Made by a program: the position numbers and the translations under genes. This document shows, piece after piece, positions 8,216-16,924 of a stretch of DNA of 64,000 bases (position 1 is its first letter; every line of letters begins with the position of its first letter). Origin of the DNA: Flagellimonas alvinocaridis (GTDB lineage Bacteria > Bacteroidota > Bacteroidia > Flavobacteriales > Flavobacteriaceae); the NCBI RefSeq assembly GCF_004916895.1, contig NZ_SNTZ01000011.1:22896-86895 (forward strand), in the 5' to 3' direction. Below the pieces are notes generated by a model that had not been told where the DNA came from, did not search any database, and saw only the letters and a program-made list of their open reading frames with translations.

Positions 8216-10099
8216 TTAATCTTTGTTTGCTCGATAGGTAATTCTTCTGTTGGTAATCATAGTGTCCACCTGAAGCGTTAGTGTAGCTGTATTGGATAAT
8301 GTGTTTCCGCAGATGTAACCATCATTGGTCACTACAACCCGGTATTGGTTGTTGTGCTCGGTGGGTGTTGGGTTGGTAATGGATAATGTGCTGGTGGTTG
8401 CTCCAGAATAAATCCCGCTGTCCGAAAGATCGTTCCAAGACCCACCACTGAAAACTTGCCATTGAAACTGATCTCCCGCCGAGGTTACCGATAAGCTGGT
8501 TGAACAGCCAGGACAGGTAGTTACATTGGCAGGTTGTGAGGAAATACTGGGAGCAGTACCTGCCTCTCTATAATCGAATGTGGTGTTGGAATCGTTGTCT
8601 GCTGGAGTGGTATAGCCGTCCGAGCCACTAGTGACCACACCATTGGCATCTACAGTAACAGGTAAGGGGCCTAAATAGCCGTCATCATTATCATCCGTAA
8701 AGCCAGATTCTACCACATCATTACAGCCATCACCATCAGAATCAGTAGAGTATGGGTCATAGGTGCCGTCAGCATCCGAATCCAATACAGAATAGATTGG
8801 AATGGCATATACCGTATCATTATCTTCAATGCCATTGTATAATCCATTGCTTCCAGAGCCAGAGCTGGCCCCGTCGATGATTCCATCATTATTACTATCG
8901 GAAACCCCTCCCAAGTTCAATATTCCAGACTCGACAATATCCAATATTCCATCATTATCAGAATCCAAATCCAACTCATTGCTGATACCATCACCGTCGG
9001 TATCACAAATGGCACTGGCAAAAAGTTCACCGGTAAACCCTTCAGGTCCAGGTCCGGCTTGGTTGGTTACGGTAAAGGTGTTGTTATTGCCAGGAACCCA
9101 TGTTATGGTATTAAAGGGGGTGCCACCTTGGGCCTGCATCAATTCCAATGAAGTGGATGATGTACTTCTAGTCCCATATAAGTTGGCTTGACCAAACTCG
9201 TCTATGATCAATCGAAGCCTTGGCAAACCGTTGGAATTGGCTACCCATGGAGAGCTGATAAAGCTGCCGTCAGATTGGAATACAAAGTATTCCTCACCGC
9301 CACCAAGGGCACCATTTTCAAATTCAAGTACGGAAGGGTGTACGGTGGTTCCATTGATGTCCAACTGAAAAGAGTTGTCCATGGAAGAAAAATCGAGCCG
9401 TAGATATCCTGTATCGGTATGATTGATGACTACCGACCGTTCACCCACATCGGCCGACGTTAAAAATGAAGCACTGATCGAAGTGCAGTATTCCTCCTCA
9501 TCCGTAATGCCATCGTTGTCATCATCCAAGTCCACAGCGTCACTGATACCATCGTTGTCCGTATCAATGACCGGGATTGAGGTAGCTGAAATTTCAACAT
9601 TGTCAATATAAGCACGGTCGTTGCTTTGACTCCAATCAGCCCCTCCTTTTAAAAATCGTATAGTGGTATTGCTGGATATGTAGCTCGTTATGTCTTGACT
9701 AAAAGAACCGCTTGTGGAGCCTGCAAATGTATCTAAAGTGGTGTATGAAGAACCATCACTGGAAATTTGAACCGCCAAGGTCTCTCCTGATTCAAGACTG
9801 GAAGTTTGCCAATCAAAAGTGAGGGTTGCCGCAGTATATCCGCTCAAGTCGGCCCTTCTTCTAATGTTTTCGCTCCATATATAGCTAAACCTTAGTTCAT
9901 CTCCGGTTATCCGTATGTAACCACTCGAAGCGGAGTTGTCATCACCAGACTCAATCCAATTTGTAGCCCAGTTTTGAGAGCCATTATTATTGGAATAAGA
10001 CACCGAACTAAAAGTGTCGGAAAAAGTATCTTGGGCGGAAACTGTTAGAGAAAACAGCGCCACTACTACCAAATATAGTTTGTTGTGAGGTTTTTTCAT
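8216..10099 (-). CDS. Large secreted protein with thrombospondin type 3-like calcium repeats
   Basis: A 627-residue exported protein. The signal peptide MKKPHNKLYLVVVALFSLTVSAQ is followed by a jelly-roll-like N-terminal region (about 25-175), then acidic repeats such as DTDNDGISDAVDLDDDNDG, DTDGDGISNELDLDSDNDG and DSDGDGCNDVVESG, which bind calcium in thrombospondin type 3 domains. An Ig-like segment with a cysteine pair (TCPGCS) lies near 525-610. The last residues, TNRRITYRANKD, form a basic tail. I see no standard type 9 secretion or gliding-associated C-terminal domain, so the export route beyond Sec is unknown. A cell-surface or adhesive role is inference. Confidence 0.75.
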   Translation of the reverse strand: MKKPHNKLYLVVVALFSLTVSAQDTFSDTFSSVSYSNNNGSQNWATNWIESGDDNSASSGYIRITGDELRFSYIWSENIRRRADLSGYTAATLTFDWQTSSLESGETLAVQISSDGSSYTTLDTFAGSTSGSFSQDITSYISSNTTIRFLKGGADWSQSNDRAYIDNVEISATSIPVIDTDNDGISDAVDLDDDNDGITDEEEYCTSISASFLTSADVGERSVVINHTDTGYLRLDFSSMDNSFQLDINGTTVHPSVLEFENGALGGGEEYFVFQSDGSFISSPWVANSNGLPRLRLIIDEFGQANLYGTRSTSSTSLELMQAQGGTPFNTITWVPGNNNTFTVTNQAGPGPEGFTGELFASAICDTDGDGISNELDLDSDNDGILDIVESGILNLGGVSDSNNDGIIDGASSGSGSNGLYNGIEDNDTVYAIPIYSVLDSDADGTYDPYSTDSDGDGCNDVVESGFTDDNDDGYLGPLPVTVDANGVVTSGSDGYTTPADNDSNTTFDYREAGTAPSISSQPANVTTCPGCSTSLSVTSAGDQFQWQVFSGGSWNDLSDSGIYSGATTSTLSITNPTPTEHNNQYRVVVTNDGYICGNTLSNTATLTLQVDTMITNRRITYRANKD

Positions 10100-10296
10100 G
10101 GTAAAAGTTGAGAAACTAAACCACTATAAAAGTAGTAGAGTTGATGGAGGTGTTCTAAAATTTGTTGTGTAGCCGTGCATTTCATCGGTAAAACCTAGGG
10201 TGCATGAGGTTTACCAGCATGTGTAGGAGGTTGTTTTCTGGAATTCGGTGATGGGGCAAAAGCCATTTTCTTTTAACAAAAATGGCCGTACTTTCC

Positions 10297-10304
10297 TATC
10301 TTTG
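10297..10304 (+). promoter_or_regulatory. ftsY -7 promoter element
   Basis: TATCTTTG matches TAnnTTTG and lies 23 bases before the ftsY ATG. No clear TTG -33 element is present. Confidence 0.45.
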
Positions 10305-10327
10305 GGGCTTGGAATGATGTATATCTA

Positions 10328-11284
10328 ATGAGTTTATTCAAAAAAATATTTTCAAAAGAAAAGAAAGAAACCCTTGACAAAGGCCTTGAAAAGTCCAAAA
10401 CCAGCTTCTTTGGCAAGTTGGGTAAGGCTGTGGCCGGAAAATCCAAAGTAGATGATGAGGTGTTGGACAGTCTTGAGGAAGTCTTGGTTACTTCGGATGT
10501 AGGAGTGAACACTACCCTAAAGATCATTGACCGTATTGAGGAGCGTGTTTCCCGTGATAAATATATGGGTACAGACGAGCTCAATACCATTTTGAGAGAA
10601 GAAATAGCCGGTCTTCTATCGGAAACCCATGTGGGGGAGGAGACTGAATTCTCCATTCCTTCGGATAAAAAACCGTACGTGATCATGGTGGTAGGCGTAA
10701 ATGGGGTAGGAAAGACCACTACCATTGGTAAACTGGCCCATCAGTTTAAAAACCGAGGATTAAAAGTGGTTTTGGGTGCTGCAGATACCTTTAGGGCTGC
10801 TGCCATTGACCAGCTGGAAGTATGGGCCAAGCGTGTGGATGTCCCCATTATTAAACAAAAGATGGGAAGTGACCCCGCATCTGTGGCATTTGACACCTTG
10901 AATTCTGCTGTGGCAGAGAATGCCGATGTGGTCTTGGTGGACACAGCGGGCCGACTTCATAACAAGGTCAACCTCATGAACGAGCTTTCCAAGGTGAAAC
11001 GGGTAATGCAAAAGGTGGTCCCCGATGCTCCGCATGAAGTTTTATTGGTGTTGGATGGTTCTACCGGGCAAAACGCCTTTGAGCAGGCCAAACAGTTTAC
11101 CAAAGCCACAGAAGTGACCAGTTTGGCCGTGACCAAGTTGGACGGTACAGCAAAGGGTGGGGTGGTCATTGGAATTTCAGACCAGTTCCAGATTCCTGTA
11201 AAATACATCGGAGTGGGTGAAGGTATTGAAGATCTTCAAGTCTTTAACAAGTACGAGTTTGTGGATTCGTTTTTTAATATGTAG
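10328..11284 (+). CDS. ftsY: Signal recognition particle receptor FtsY
   Basis: GTPase that docks the SRP-ribosome complex at the inner membrane. The 318 residues comprise a short basic N-terminus (no long acidic A domain), the N helical bundle, and the G domain with GVNGVGKTTTIGKLA (G1), ADTFRAAAIDQL, DTAGR (G3) and TKLDGTAKGG (G4/G5 region). Length is typical for the short FtsY of Bacteroidota. The following DUF2911 gene starts one base after its stop, so the two may share a transcript. Confidence 0.97.
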   Translation: MSLFKKIFSKEKKETLDKGLEKSKTSFFGKLGKAVAGKSKVDDEVLDSLEEVLVTSDVGVNTTLKIIDRIEERVSRDKYMGTDELNTILREEIAGLLSETHVGEETEFSIPSDKKPYVIMVVGVNGVGKTTTIGKLAHQFKNRGLKVVLGAADTFRAAAIDQLEVWAKRVDVPIIKQKMGSDPASVAFDTLNSAVAENADVVLVDTAGRLHNKVNLMNELSKVKRVMQKVVPDAPHEVLLVLDGSTGQNAFEQAKQFTKATEVTSLAVTKLDGTAKGGVVIGISDQFQIPVKYIGVGEGIEDLQVFNKYEFVDSFFNM

Positions 11285-11285
11285 C

Positions 11286-12164
11286 ATGGCGACAATGGCA
11301 AGCAAATTGAAATTGGTGATCAAATTGTCAATTTGGTGTGTTGTGATTGCTTCCCATGCGCAGATTACTTACCCCAAGGCCAGTCCTTTTTCTTTAGTGG
11401 TGCAGGAGGTAGGGTTATCTAAAATTACGGTTGAATATTCCCGTCCAGCAGTTCGGGGTAGACAAATTTTTGGTCATTTGGTGCCTTATGGACGTATTTG
11501 GAGGGTTGGGGCCAATGAATCCACCAAAATTACGGTCAGTACAGACATGGAAGTCATGGGGAATCTATTGCCCAAAGGAACTTATGCAGTTTATGCTTTT
11601 CCCGAATTGGATGCTTGGGAAATTGCATTTCACACGAATACAGGTCACTGGGGAGATGGCCGAAAGGAATACGACCCTCAAGAAGATTTATTTCGGATAG
11701 CAATAAGAGCCAAAGAAGTACGGTATCATCAAGAAAATTTTTTAATTGATTTCGATTCTATTACGCACAATAAAGCCAATATGCGACTCCGTTGGGCCAA
11801 TACGCAATTGGTAATTCCTTTTAAGGTGGATACCCATGCACAAATGGAAACTGAAATTCGAGAGCAATTGGCTAAAAACCCAACTGCACAAACGTACTAC
11901 GAAGCAGCTCGGTATTTGCAGGAACAAGGGAAGGATTATCCGCGAGCATTGGATTATCTTAACAAGGCCTTGGAATTGGGCGGGGACACCTATTATTTTC
12001 ATAGGGTGAAATCGTTGGTACTGGCTAAAATGGGAGATTATGCTTCTGCTATTCAATCTGCTGAAAAATCGTTGAAAATCTCCAGTGAATTGGAAAAGGA
12101 TGAATTTGTTCGGATGAATGAAGCCAATATAAAAGAATGGAGCACTTTGGTGCGAGAGCCTTAG
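11286..12164 (+). CDS. DUF2911 domain secreted protein with TPR-like tail
   Basis: The ATG at 11286, one base after the ftsY stop, gives 292 residues with a signal peptide ending near ASHAQ; ATG 11295 is an equally good alternative start. Residues about 30-185 match DUF2911, with KITVEYSRPAVRGRQIFG and LVPYGRIWRVGANEST, a module common in Bacteroidota exported proteins. The C-terminal third (TYYEAARYLQEQGKDYPRALDYLNKALELGG and following) looks like tetratricopeptide helices. Function is unknown; TPR suggests protein binding in the periplasm. Confidence 0.8.
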   Translation: MATMASKLKLVIKLSIWCVVIASHAQITYPKASPFSLVVQEVGLSKITVEYSRPAVRGRQIFGHLVPYGRIWRVGANESTKITVSTDMEVMGNLLPKGTYAVYAFPELDAWEIAFHTNTGHWGDGRKEYDPQEDLFRIAIRAKEVRYHQENFLIDFDSITHNKANMRLRWANTQLVIPFKVDTHAQMETEIREQLAKNPTAQTYYEAARYLQEQGKDYPRALDYLNKALELGGDTYYFHRVKSLVLAKMGDYASAIQSAEKSLKISSELEKDEFVRMNEANIKEWSTLVREP

Positions 12165-12214
12165 CCCTAATTTTGTAATCTTCTTATAAAACCCTCTGGG
12201 AATAAACTTTCCCT

Positions 12215-12222
12215 TATTTTTG
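12215..12222 (+). promoter_or_regulatory. rimO -7 promoter element
   Basis: TATTTTTG matches TAnnTTTG, 19 bases before the rimO ATG. The -33 region has no clear TTG. Confidence 0.5.
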
Positions 12223-12241
12223 CATTTTATTTTAAATACCT

Positions 12242-13552
12242 ATGCGCACTAAATCGCTCAAAAAGAACAAAATCAATGTAGTAACGCTCGGATGTAGCAA
12301 AAATGTCTACGATTCCGAAGTGTTGATGGGGCAGCTACGAGCCAATAACAAGGAGGTTGTACACGAAGAGGAAGGCAATGTTGTGGTAATCAATACCTGC
12401 GGATTTATTGCCAATGCCAAGGAGGAGAGCGTGAACACCATTTTGGAATATGTGCAAAAGAAGGAGGCAGGTGCTGTGGACAAGGTTTTTGTTACAGGAT
12501 GTTTAAGTGAGCGCTATAAACCCGATTTGGAGAAGGAAATACCCAATGTGGATGAATATTTTGGGACCAGCGATTTGCCCAATTTATTAAAGGCTTTGGG
12601 GGCAGATTATAAGCATGAGTTGTTGGGAGAACGCTTGACCACTACACCCAAGAACTATGCCTATCTAAAAATTGCCGAAGGTTGTGATCGCCCTTGCTCT
12701 TTTTGTGCCATTCCCTTGATGCGTGGAAAGCACAAAAGCACACCTATTGAAGCGTTGGTGACCGAAGCAGAAAAGCTGGCGGCCAACGGGGTCAAGGAGC
12801 TTATCTTGATAGCTCAAGACCTTACCTATTATGGATTGGATCTATATAAAAAACGCAATTTAGCGGAGCTGTTACGGGCGCTGGTAGAAGTAGAGGGAAT
12901 TGAATGGATACGTCTGCACTATGCCTTTCCCACTGGATTTCCCATGGATGTGTTGGAGGTAATGCGCAATGAACCCAAGATTTGCAATTATATAGATATT
13001 CCACTTCAGCATATATCTGACAGCGTCTTAAAAAGTATGCGAAGGGGAACCACCCAGGCCAAGACCACAAAATTACTGCAGGACTTTAGGGAGGCCGTAC
13101 CAGGAATGACCATACGTACCACTTTGATTGTTGGATATCCTGGAGAGACCGAAGCAGATTTTGAAACCTTGAAGAATTGGGTCAAGGAGATGCGATTTGA
13201 ACGTTTGGGATGTTTTACCTACAGCCATGAGGAAAATACCCATGCCTATACTTTGGAGGATGATGTTCCCGAAGAAATAAAACAACAACGGGCCAATGAG
13301 ATTATGGAAATCCAATCACAAATTTCGTGGGAACTTAATCAAGAAAAGATTGAGGAAACATTCCGTTGCATTATTGATCGAAAGGAAGGCAATTATTTTG
13401 TGGGACGAACGGAACATGATTCCCCAGACGTAGATAATGAAGTCCTTATCGATGCCACTAAATATTATGTGAAAGTAGGCGAGTTTGTTGATGTTGAAAT
13501 TACAGATGCCTCCGATTTTGATCTATACGGGGCTCCTGTAACCTCCAAATAA
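12242..13552 (+). CDS. rimO: Ribosomal protein uS12 methylthiotransferase RimO
   Basis: Radical SAM enzyme that methylthiolates an aspartate of ribosomal protein uS12. The 436 residues show the N-terminal MTTase domain with three cluster cysteines (TLGCSKN, NTCGFI, TGCLSE), the radical SAM motif CDRPCSFC (CxxxCxxC) near 148-155, and a C-terminal TRAM domain. RimO rather than MiaB is favoured by IAEGCDRPCSFCAIPLMRGKHKS. The gene ends directly against the convergent SRPBCC gene with no spacer. Confidence 0.95.
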   Translation: MRTKSLKKNKINVVTLGCSKNVYDSEVLMGQLRANNKEVVHEEEGNVVVINTCGFIANAKEESVNTILEYVQKKEAGAVDKVFVTGCLSERYKPDLEKEIPNVDEYFGTSDLPNLLKALGADYKHELLGERLTTTPKNYAYLKIAEGCDRPCSFCAIPLMRGKHKSTPIEALVTEAEKLAANGVKELILIAQDLTYYGLDLYKKRNLAELLRALVEVEGIEWIRLHYAFPTGFPMDVLEVMRNEPKICNYIDIPLQHISDSVLKSMRRGTTQAKTTKLLQDFREAVPGMTIRTTLIVGYPGETEADFETLKNWVKEMRFERLGCFTYSHEENTHAYTLEDDVPEEIKQQRANEIMEIQSQISWELNQEKIEETFRCIIDRKEGNYFVGRTEHDSPDVDNEVLIDATKYYVKVGEFVDVEITDASDFDLYGAPVTSK

Positions 13553-14062
13553 CTACATATTTACAAATTCGAAACCGGACAAAGGGATGTCCCTTAAGTC
13601 AAACTCAGTTTCATTGAGCAGGATGCCATGTTCCAAATAGGCCTTTAAATTGGCCAACCAGAAGGTCCAACCATTGCTGCAACCATGATGTATGTTGAGT
13701 TTATTTTCCTCATCGGTCGGGATTTCAAACTGCCGTAAGGTCAAAAGGACTGCATTTTTGTGGTCTTCCAAGCTTACCGAAACCTTACAGCCCGTAAATG
13801 TATACTCCAAAAAATCTTTTCCGTTGGCTTGAAGTACTTTTCCGGTTTCCTGTTCATCCCAATTGTGCCATTTCCAAACATAATCATCGCCCGGTTGTAT
13901 AAAATCTTCAGACAAGCGCTGTTTTCCATCTGAAGCATACGTGGCTTCCCTCAAAAACCATGAAGTTATTCCTTTGGAAGTTCCCCAGCACCAATACAGT
14001 TTTTCCATGGGGGCTTTGATAAATATCTTTTTGTTGAAACTGTCAAAAGTGAGCTTGTTCAT
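13553..14062 (-). CDS. START/SRPBCC domain protein (AHSA1-like)
   Basis: A 169-residue cytoplasmic protein of the Bet v1/START fold, with KIFIKAPMEKLYWCW near the N-terminus, a central GDDYVWKWHNWDE and a C-terminal GWTFWLANLKAYLEHG, the usual SRPBCC closing helix. These proteins bind hydrophobic ligands in an internal cavity; no ligand can be assigned. Its start overlaps the stop of the serine hydrolase gene by four bases (ATGA), so the two are coupled. Confidence 0.8.
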   Translation of the reverse strand: MNKLTFDSFNKKIFIKAPMEKLYWCWGTSKGITSWFLREATYASDGKQRLSEDFIQPGDDYVWKWHNWDEQETGKVLQANGKDFLEYTFTGCKVSVSLEDHKNAVLLTLRQFEIPTDEENKLNIHHGCSNGWTFWLANLKAYLEHGILLNETEFDLRDIPLSGFEFVNM

Positions 14063-15216
14063 CGCTTTCGGTTTAGTTCATATTGATACAGTTCTCTTCC
14101 CAACTCCGCCAAGAAAGGTATTCCCACTTCATCATACTCATAGGCATCATCATTAAAAATGCCATCACTATTTACCAGAATAGTAGCAGTGATCATAAAG
14201 TCGATATTGTTTTTTGTGTCTTTTATATAGGAGCAATCGGTTAGTGTGCCATAAGCATATCCAACTTTGTTATAGATTTTGATATGTTCTGGCATGGGGT
14301 CCGGATTATCACCAAACATGAAGAATTTCACATAACTGTCGTAATATTCTTGAGGATCGTAGCCCAATTTGCCTGGGAGCGTATGCATGGTCTCCAAAAG
14401 AAATTCACGCTGTTCCAAACTTAAGTTGAACCGTTCTTCTTCTGGAAAGGTGTCAGGAAAGATTATCCGCTTTAACAAATCGCTTTGAGATTGTATGGGG
14501 AAGTAGTTTTTTAGGGAAAAATCAAAAGGCTCGGTTTGCAGGGAATCATCAGCATAGTATCCTTTTCCTTTTTTGATATGGTTTAATTGTAGTGGTTTTG
14601 CCGTTCTGTTTATAATGGATTTGCTTATCGAGGTTGTGGAATCATTGAGATAAATTACCAAGGGTTTGGTGGTCACATCGTCAGCATTTGAAGTGGATAG
14701 TCTATGTGAAATCCGAATCGGGTCAACCCCTCTCTTTTTCATCCGTCCATTAAGGTCATCTTGCCCTAAAAATTCCAGCAATCGGTTGTTGGCCGCATTA
14801 TCGGAAACTGCAAAAATCTCCGAAACTGCTTTTGCAAAAGTGGTTTCAACCGAATCACCCTCAATATAGAAACGGGTATATAAGGAAAGTGTATCAGTCT
14901 CATTAAGTTTTTCAAGTGCAGCTACCGCCGCAGGAAACTTAACGGTGCTGGCAGGATAAAAATAATTGCCCTTGTCAACTTGAAAATCGTAATCGGTAAA
15001 AAGAATGCTGTCGTTACGCCGATTTATTTGGGTATATCGTATCTGTACCTCATGGGTGTCCAACTCATCCATCACCCTTTTTATGAGTGGATTTTCGGAA
15101 CCCAGTATTTGATTTAGCGGGTTGGTGGAATCGGAATGGTTACAGGCAGTAAGTGCAAATACCAATAGACAAATCCCTAGATGCGCTTTATATGGGAAAA
15201 AAGGTAAATTCTTCAT
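14059..15216 (-). CDS. Class A beta-lactamase-like serine hydrolase lipoprotein
   Basis: A lipoprotein of 385 residues: signal with lipobox LTAC near residue 25. It has the penicillin-recognising fold motifs: STVK (SxxK serine) in YPASTVKFPAAVAALEKL, SDN in FAVSDNAANNRLLEFLG, and a KVG triad in NKVGYAYGTLTD in place of the usual KTG. The catalytic glutamate region of true class A enzymes is not clear. It may hydrolyse cell-wall peptides or esters, or be a divergent beta-lactamase; antibiotic resistance should not be assumed. Confidence 0.75.
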   Translation of the reverse strand: MKNLPFFPYKAHLGICLLVFALTACNHSDSTNPLNQILGSENPLIKRVMDELDTHEVQIRYTQINRRNDSILFTDYDFQVDKGNYFYPASTVKFPAAVAALEKLNETDTLSLYTRFYIEGDSVETTFAKAVSEIFAVSDNAANNRLLEFLGQDDLNGRMKKRGVDPIRISHRLSTSNADDVTTKPLVIYLNDSTTSISKSIINRTAKPLQLNHIKKGKGYYADDSLQTEPFDFSLKNYFPIQSQSDLLKRIIFPDTFPEEERFNLSLEQREFLLETMHTLPGKLGYDPQEYYDSYVKFFMFGDNPDPMPEHIKIYNKVGYAYGTLTDCSYIKDTKNNIDFMITATILVNSDGIFNDDAYEYDEVGIPFLAELGRELYQYELNRKR

Positions 15217-15228
15217 GCCTTAATTTTA

Positions 15229-15495
15229 CTAAGTTTCCGAGTATCTCTCTCCGCGATTGGGCCTAAGAAGGCTGCGTACTTTTTTTACATGGTCTTCAGA
15301 GACCACCATAAAGACAATACTGTGCGATGGGCTATAATGTTCAACTCCCATTTTATGGAAGGTCACTTGTTCAGCAAGGGCAAATTCTTCCAAGTGTTTT
15401 CTGAAATGTTCGGCGGTATGGGCGGCGTTGGGACCTCTAAAATCCCAGATGGCCTTTATTTTTGTATTCAATGCTTTTTCCATCTTATGAGTCAA
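15229..15495 (-). CDS. Conserved flavobacterial protein of unknown function
   Basis: Not recognised by named domain. It is 88 residues from the first ATG, or 84 from the internal MEKALNTKIKAIWDFRGPNA, which is the more natural start. It is rich in histidine (AAHTAEHFRKHLEEF) and ends with VRSLLRPNRGERYSE. It looks like a small cytoplasmic alpha/beta protein. It overlaps the upstream SRPBCC gene by 11 bases, so they are likely co-translated and functionally linked. Metal binding by the histidines is speculation. Confidence 0.7.
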   Translation of the reverse strand: MTHKMEKALNTKIKAIWDFRGPNAAHTAEHFRKHLEEFALAEQVTFHKMGVEHYSPSHSIVFMVVSEDHVKKVRSLLRPNRGERYSET

Positions 15496-15937
15496 GAACA
15501 GAGATTCCTTTTTCGGCGAAGGCCTTAAAATCTTCCATATATTTTAAAGACTGTTTTTTAAAGGCACCAGGCATTAAAAAACCCATAATTTTCATGCCCA
15601 GCCCAGAGAATTGAAATTCGCTTTGCGAAATCCATTTGGTTTTGCCATCCATTTCTTGAAAGTAGTTCTTTTGAATATTGTGAACCCCTTTTGCGTCATA
15701 AATGGTATGAAGTTCTTCGGGCAAGTTGCGTTTTATAATGGTTTCCACCATTTCCAGCTCGCGTTTTCCCATTTTGTAGCTGAGGCTCATTTGGGCCCCT
15801 TCCAAACCCGGGTTTCCCGAAAGATGTTCATAGTTCACAAGACCTTTTTGCCAATGCTTCATATTTTCTGGATCATCCAGCTTTTTAATGAATTCATCAC
15901 GGGGGAGGTCCACAGTAACTTCTGTTGTATACTTCAT
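15485..15937 (-). CDS. SRPBCC family protein
   Basis: A 150-residue Bet v1/START-like ligand-binding protein starting MKYTTEVTVDLPRDEFI, the standard opening strand and helix, with the closing helix FKKQSLKYMEDFKAFAEKG. The cavity ligand is unknown. It heads a leftward pair with the small histidine-rich protein and is divergent from the lipoprotein gene at 16052. Confidence 0.8.
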   Translation of the reverse strand: MKYTTEVTVDLPRDEFIKKLDDPENMKHWQKGLVNYEHLSGNPGLEGAQMSLSYKMGKRELEMVETIIKRNLPEELHTIYDAKGVHNIQKNYFQEMDGKTKWISQSEFQFSGLGMKIMGFLMPGAFKKQSLKYMEDFKAFAEKGISVLDS

Positions 15938-16017
15938 TCCATCTGGTTTGCGCCAATATACTAAATTATCCTTTCTTTGCCTCTTACTAAAAATCTGTTA
16001 ATGGGAAAGCAACCTGC

Positions 16018-16047
16018 TTGTGAGGGATTTAGTAATTGTTATTTTTG
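16018..16047 (+). promoter_or_regulatory. Strong consensus promoter placed almost on the start codon
   Basis: TTG at 16018-16020, a 19-base spacer and TATTTTTG at 16040-16047. The ATG at 16052 begins only four bases after the -7 element, so the predicted transcript would begin at or next to the AUG. Confidence 0.7.
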
Positions 16048-16051
16048 CGAA

Positions 16052-16924
16052 ATGCATTCGCTCCAAAAAAATATTCTGATCCTGCTTTGCTGTTTGGCTG
16101 TGGTTTCATTTTCTGCTTGCAGCTCTTTTTTTAAGGAACAGGAAGAAAAAGAACCTTTGGCTCGAGTAGGTGACACTTTCTTGTACAAAGAAGATATAGC
16201 CACTCTGATCCAAGATGATATGTCTCCAGAGGACAGTACCTTGTTCGTGACCAATTACATTAACAATTGGGCGTCCAAACAATTATTGCTGACCAAATCA
16301 AAAATAAATCTTCCTGAAGAGAAATTGGCCGAGTTTAATCGTTTGGTTTCCGACTATCGTACGGATTTATACACTAGAGCCTATATTGAGGCATTGGTGC
16401 TGCAATCCAAGGATACCGCTATCACCCGTACACAGTTAATGAACTATTACGAACAGGAAAAGGAAAATTTTAAGCTCAATGAAAAGCTTGTACAGCTTAG
16501 GTTCGTGGGTATGCCCAGTCAATTTTTGGATATTGATGGGGTTAGGACCAAGATTCGGAACTGGAAAGAATCCGATAAAAGATATTTGGACTCTATTGCC
16601 GTTCAGTTCAAGAAAATACACTTTAACGATTCCATTTGGGTAAGTGCATCCCGGGTGGTGGAGGAAATCCCCCCGATGACCCCATCAAATGAAGGATCAT
16701 ACTTAAAAAAATCACAATTTTTTGAGCTACAAGACTCCTTAGAAGTATATTTGGGAATGGTGACCAACGTTCTGGAAGTCAATGATACAGCTCCATTTGA
16801 TTATATTGAGCCTGATATACGCCAATTGATTTTGAACAGACGGCGATTGAATTACATAAAAAAACTGGAAACCGAAATCATAGATGAAGCCATTAAGAAG
16901 AAAGAATTTGAGGTTTATGAATAA
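16052..16924 (+). CDS. SurA-like lipoprotein, divergent peptidyl-prolyl isomerase relative
   Basis: The start at 16052 gives a clear lipoprotein signal (MHSLQKNILILLCCLAVVSFSACSS); an in-frame upstream ATG at 15977 would put the promoter inside the gene. The 290-residue product has the SurA/PpiD N-terminal pattern RVGDTFLYKEDIATL, a helical body and a C-terminal IRQLILNRRRLNYIKKLETE, but no clear parvulin catalytic core. It probably acts as a periplasmic outer-membrane-protein chaperone with the next gene, which it overlaps by 8 bases. Confidence 0.78.
   Translation: MHSLQKNILILLCCLAVVSFSACSSFFKEQEEKEPLARVGDTFLYKEDIATLIQDDMSPEDSTLFVTNYINNWASKQLLLTKSKINLPEEKLAEFNRLVSDYRTDLYTRAYIEALVLQSKDTAITRTQLMNYYEQEKENFKLNEKLVQLRFVGMPSQFLDIDGVRTKIRNWKESDKRYLDSIAVQFKKIHFNDSIWVSASRVVEEIPPMTPSNEGSYLKKSQFFELQDSLEVYLGMVTNVLEVNDTAPFDYIEPDIRQLILNRRRLNYIKKLETEIIDEAIKKKEFEVYE

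Noticed and set aside
11742..12056. A 104-codon minus-strand frame opposite the DUF2911 gene.
   Set aside because: It overlaps the TPR-like coding sequence completely and shows no start or signal that would support it.
14059..15216. Antibiotic-resistance beta-lactamase.
   Set aside because: SxxK, SDN and KVG are present, but the class A glutamate is not clear and the protein is a lipoprotein. Sequence alone cannot establish beta-lactam hydrolysis.
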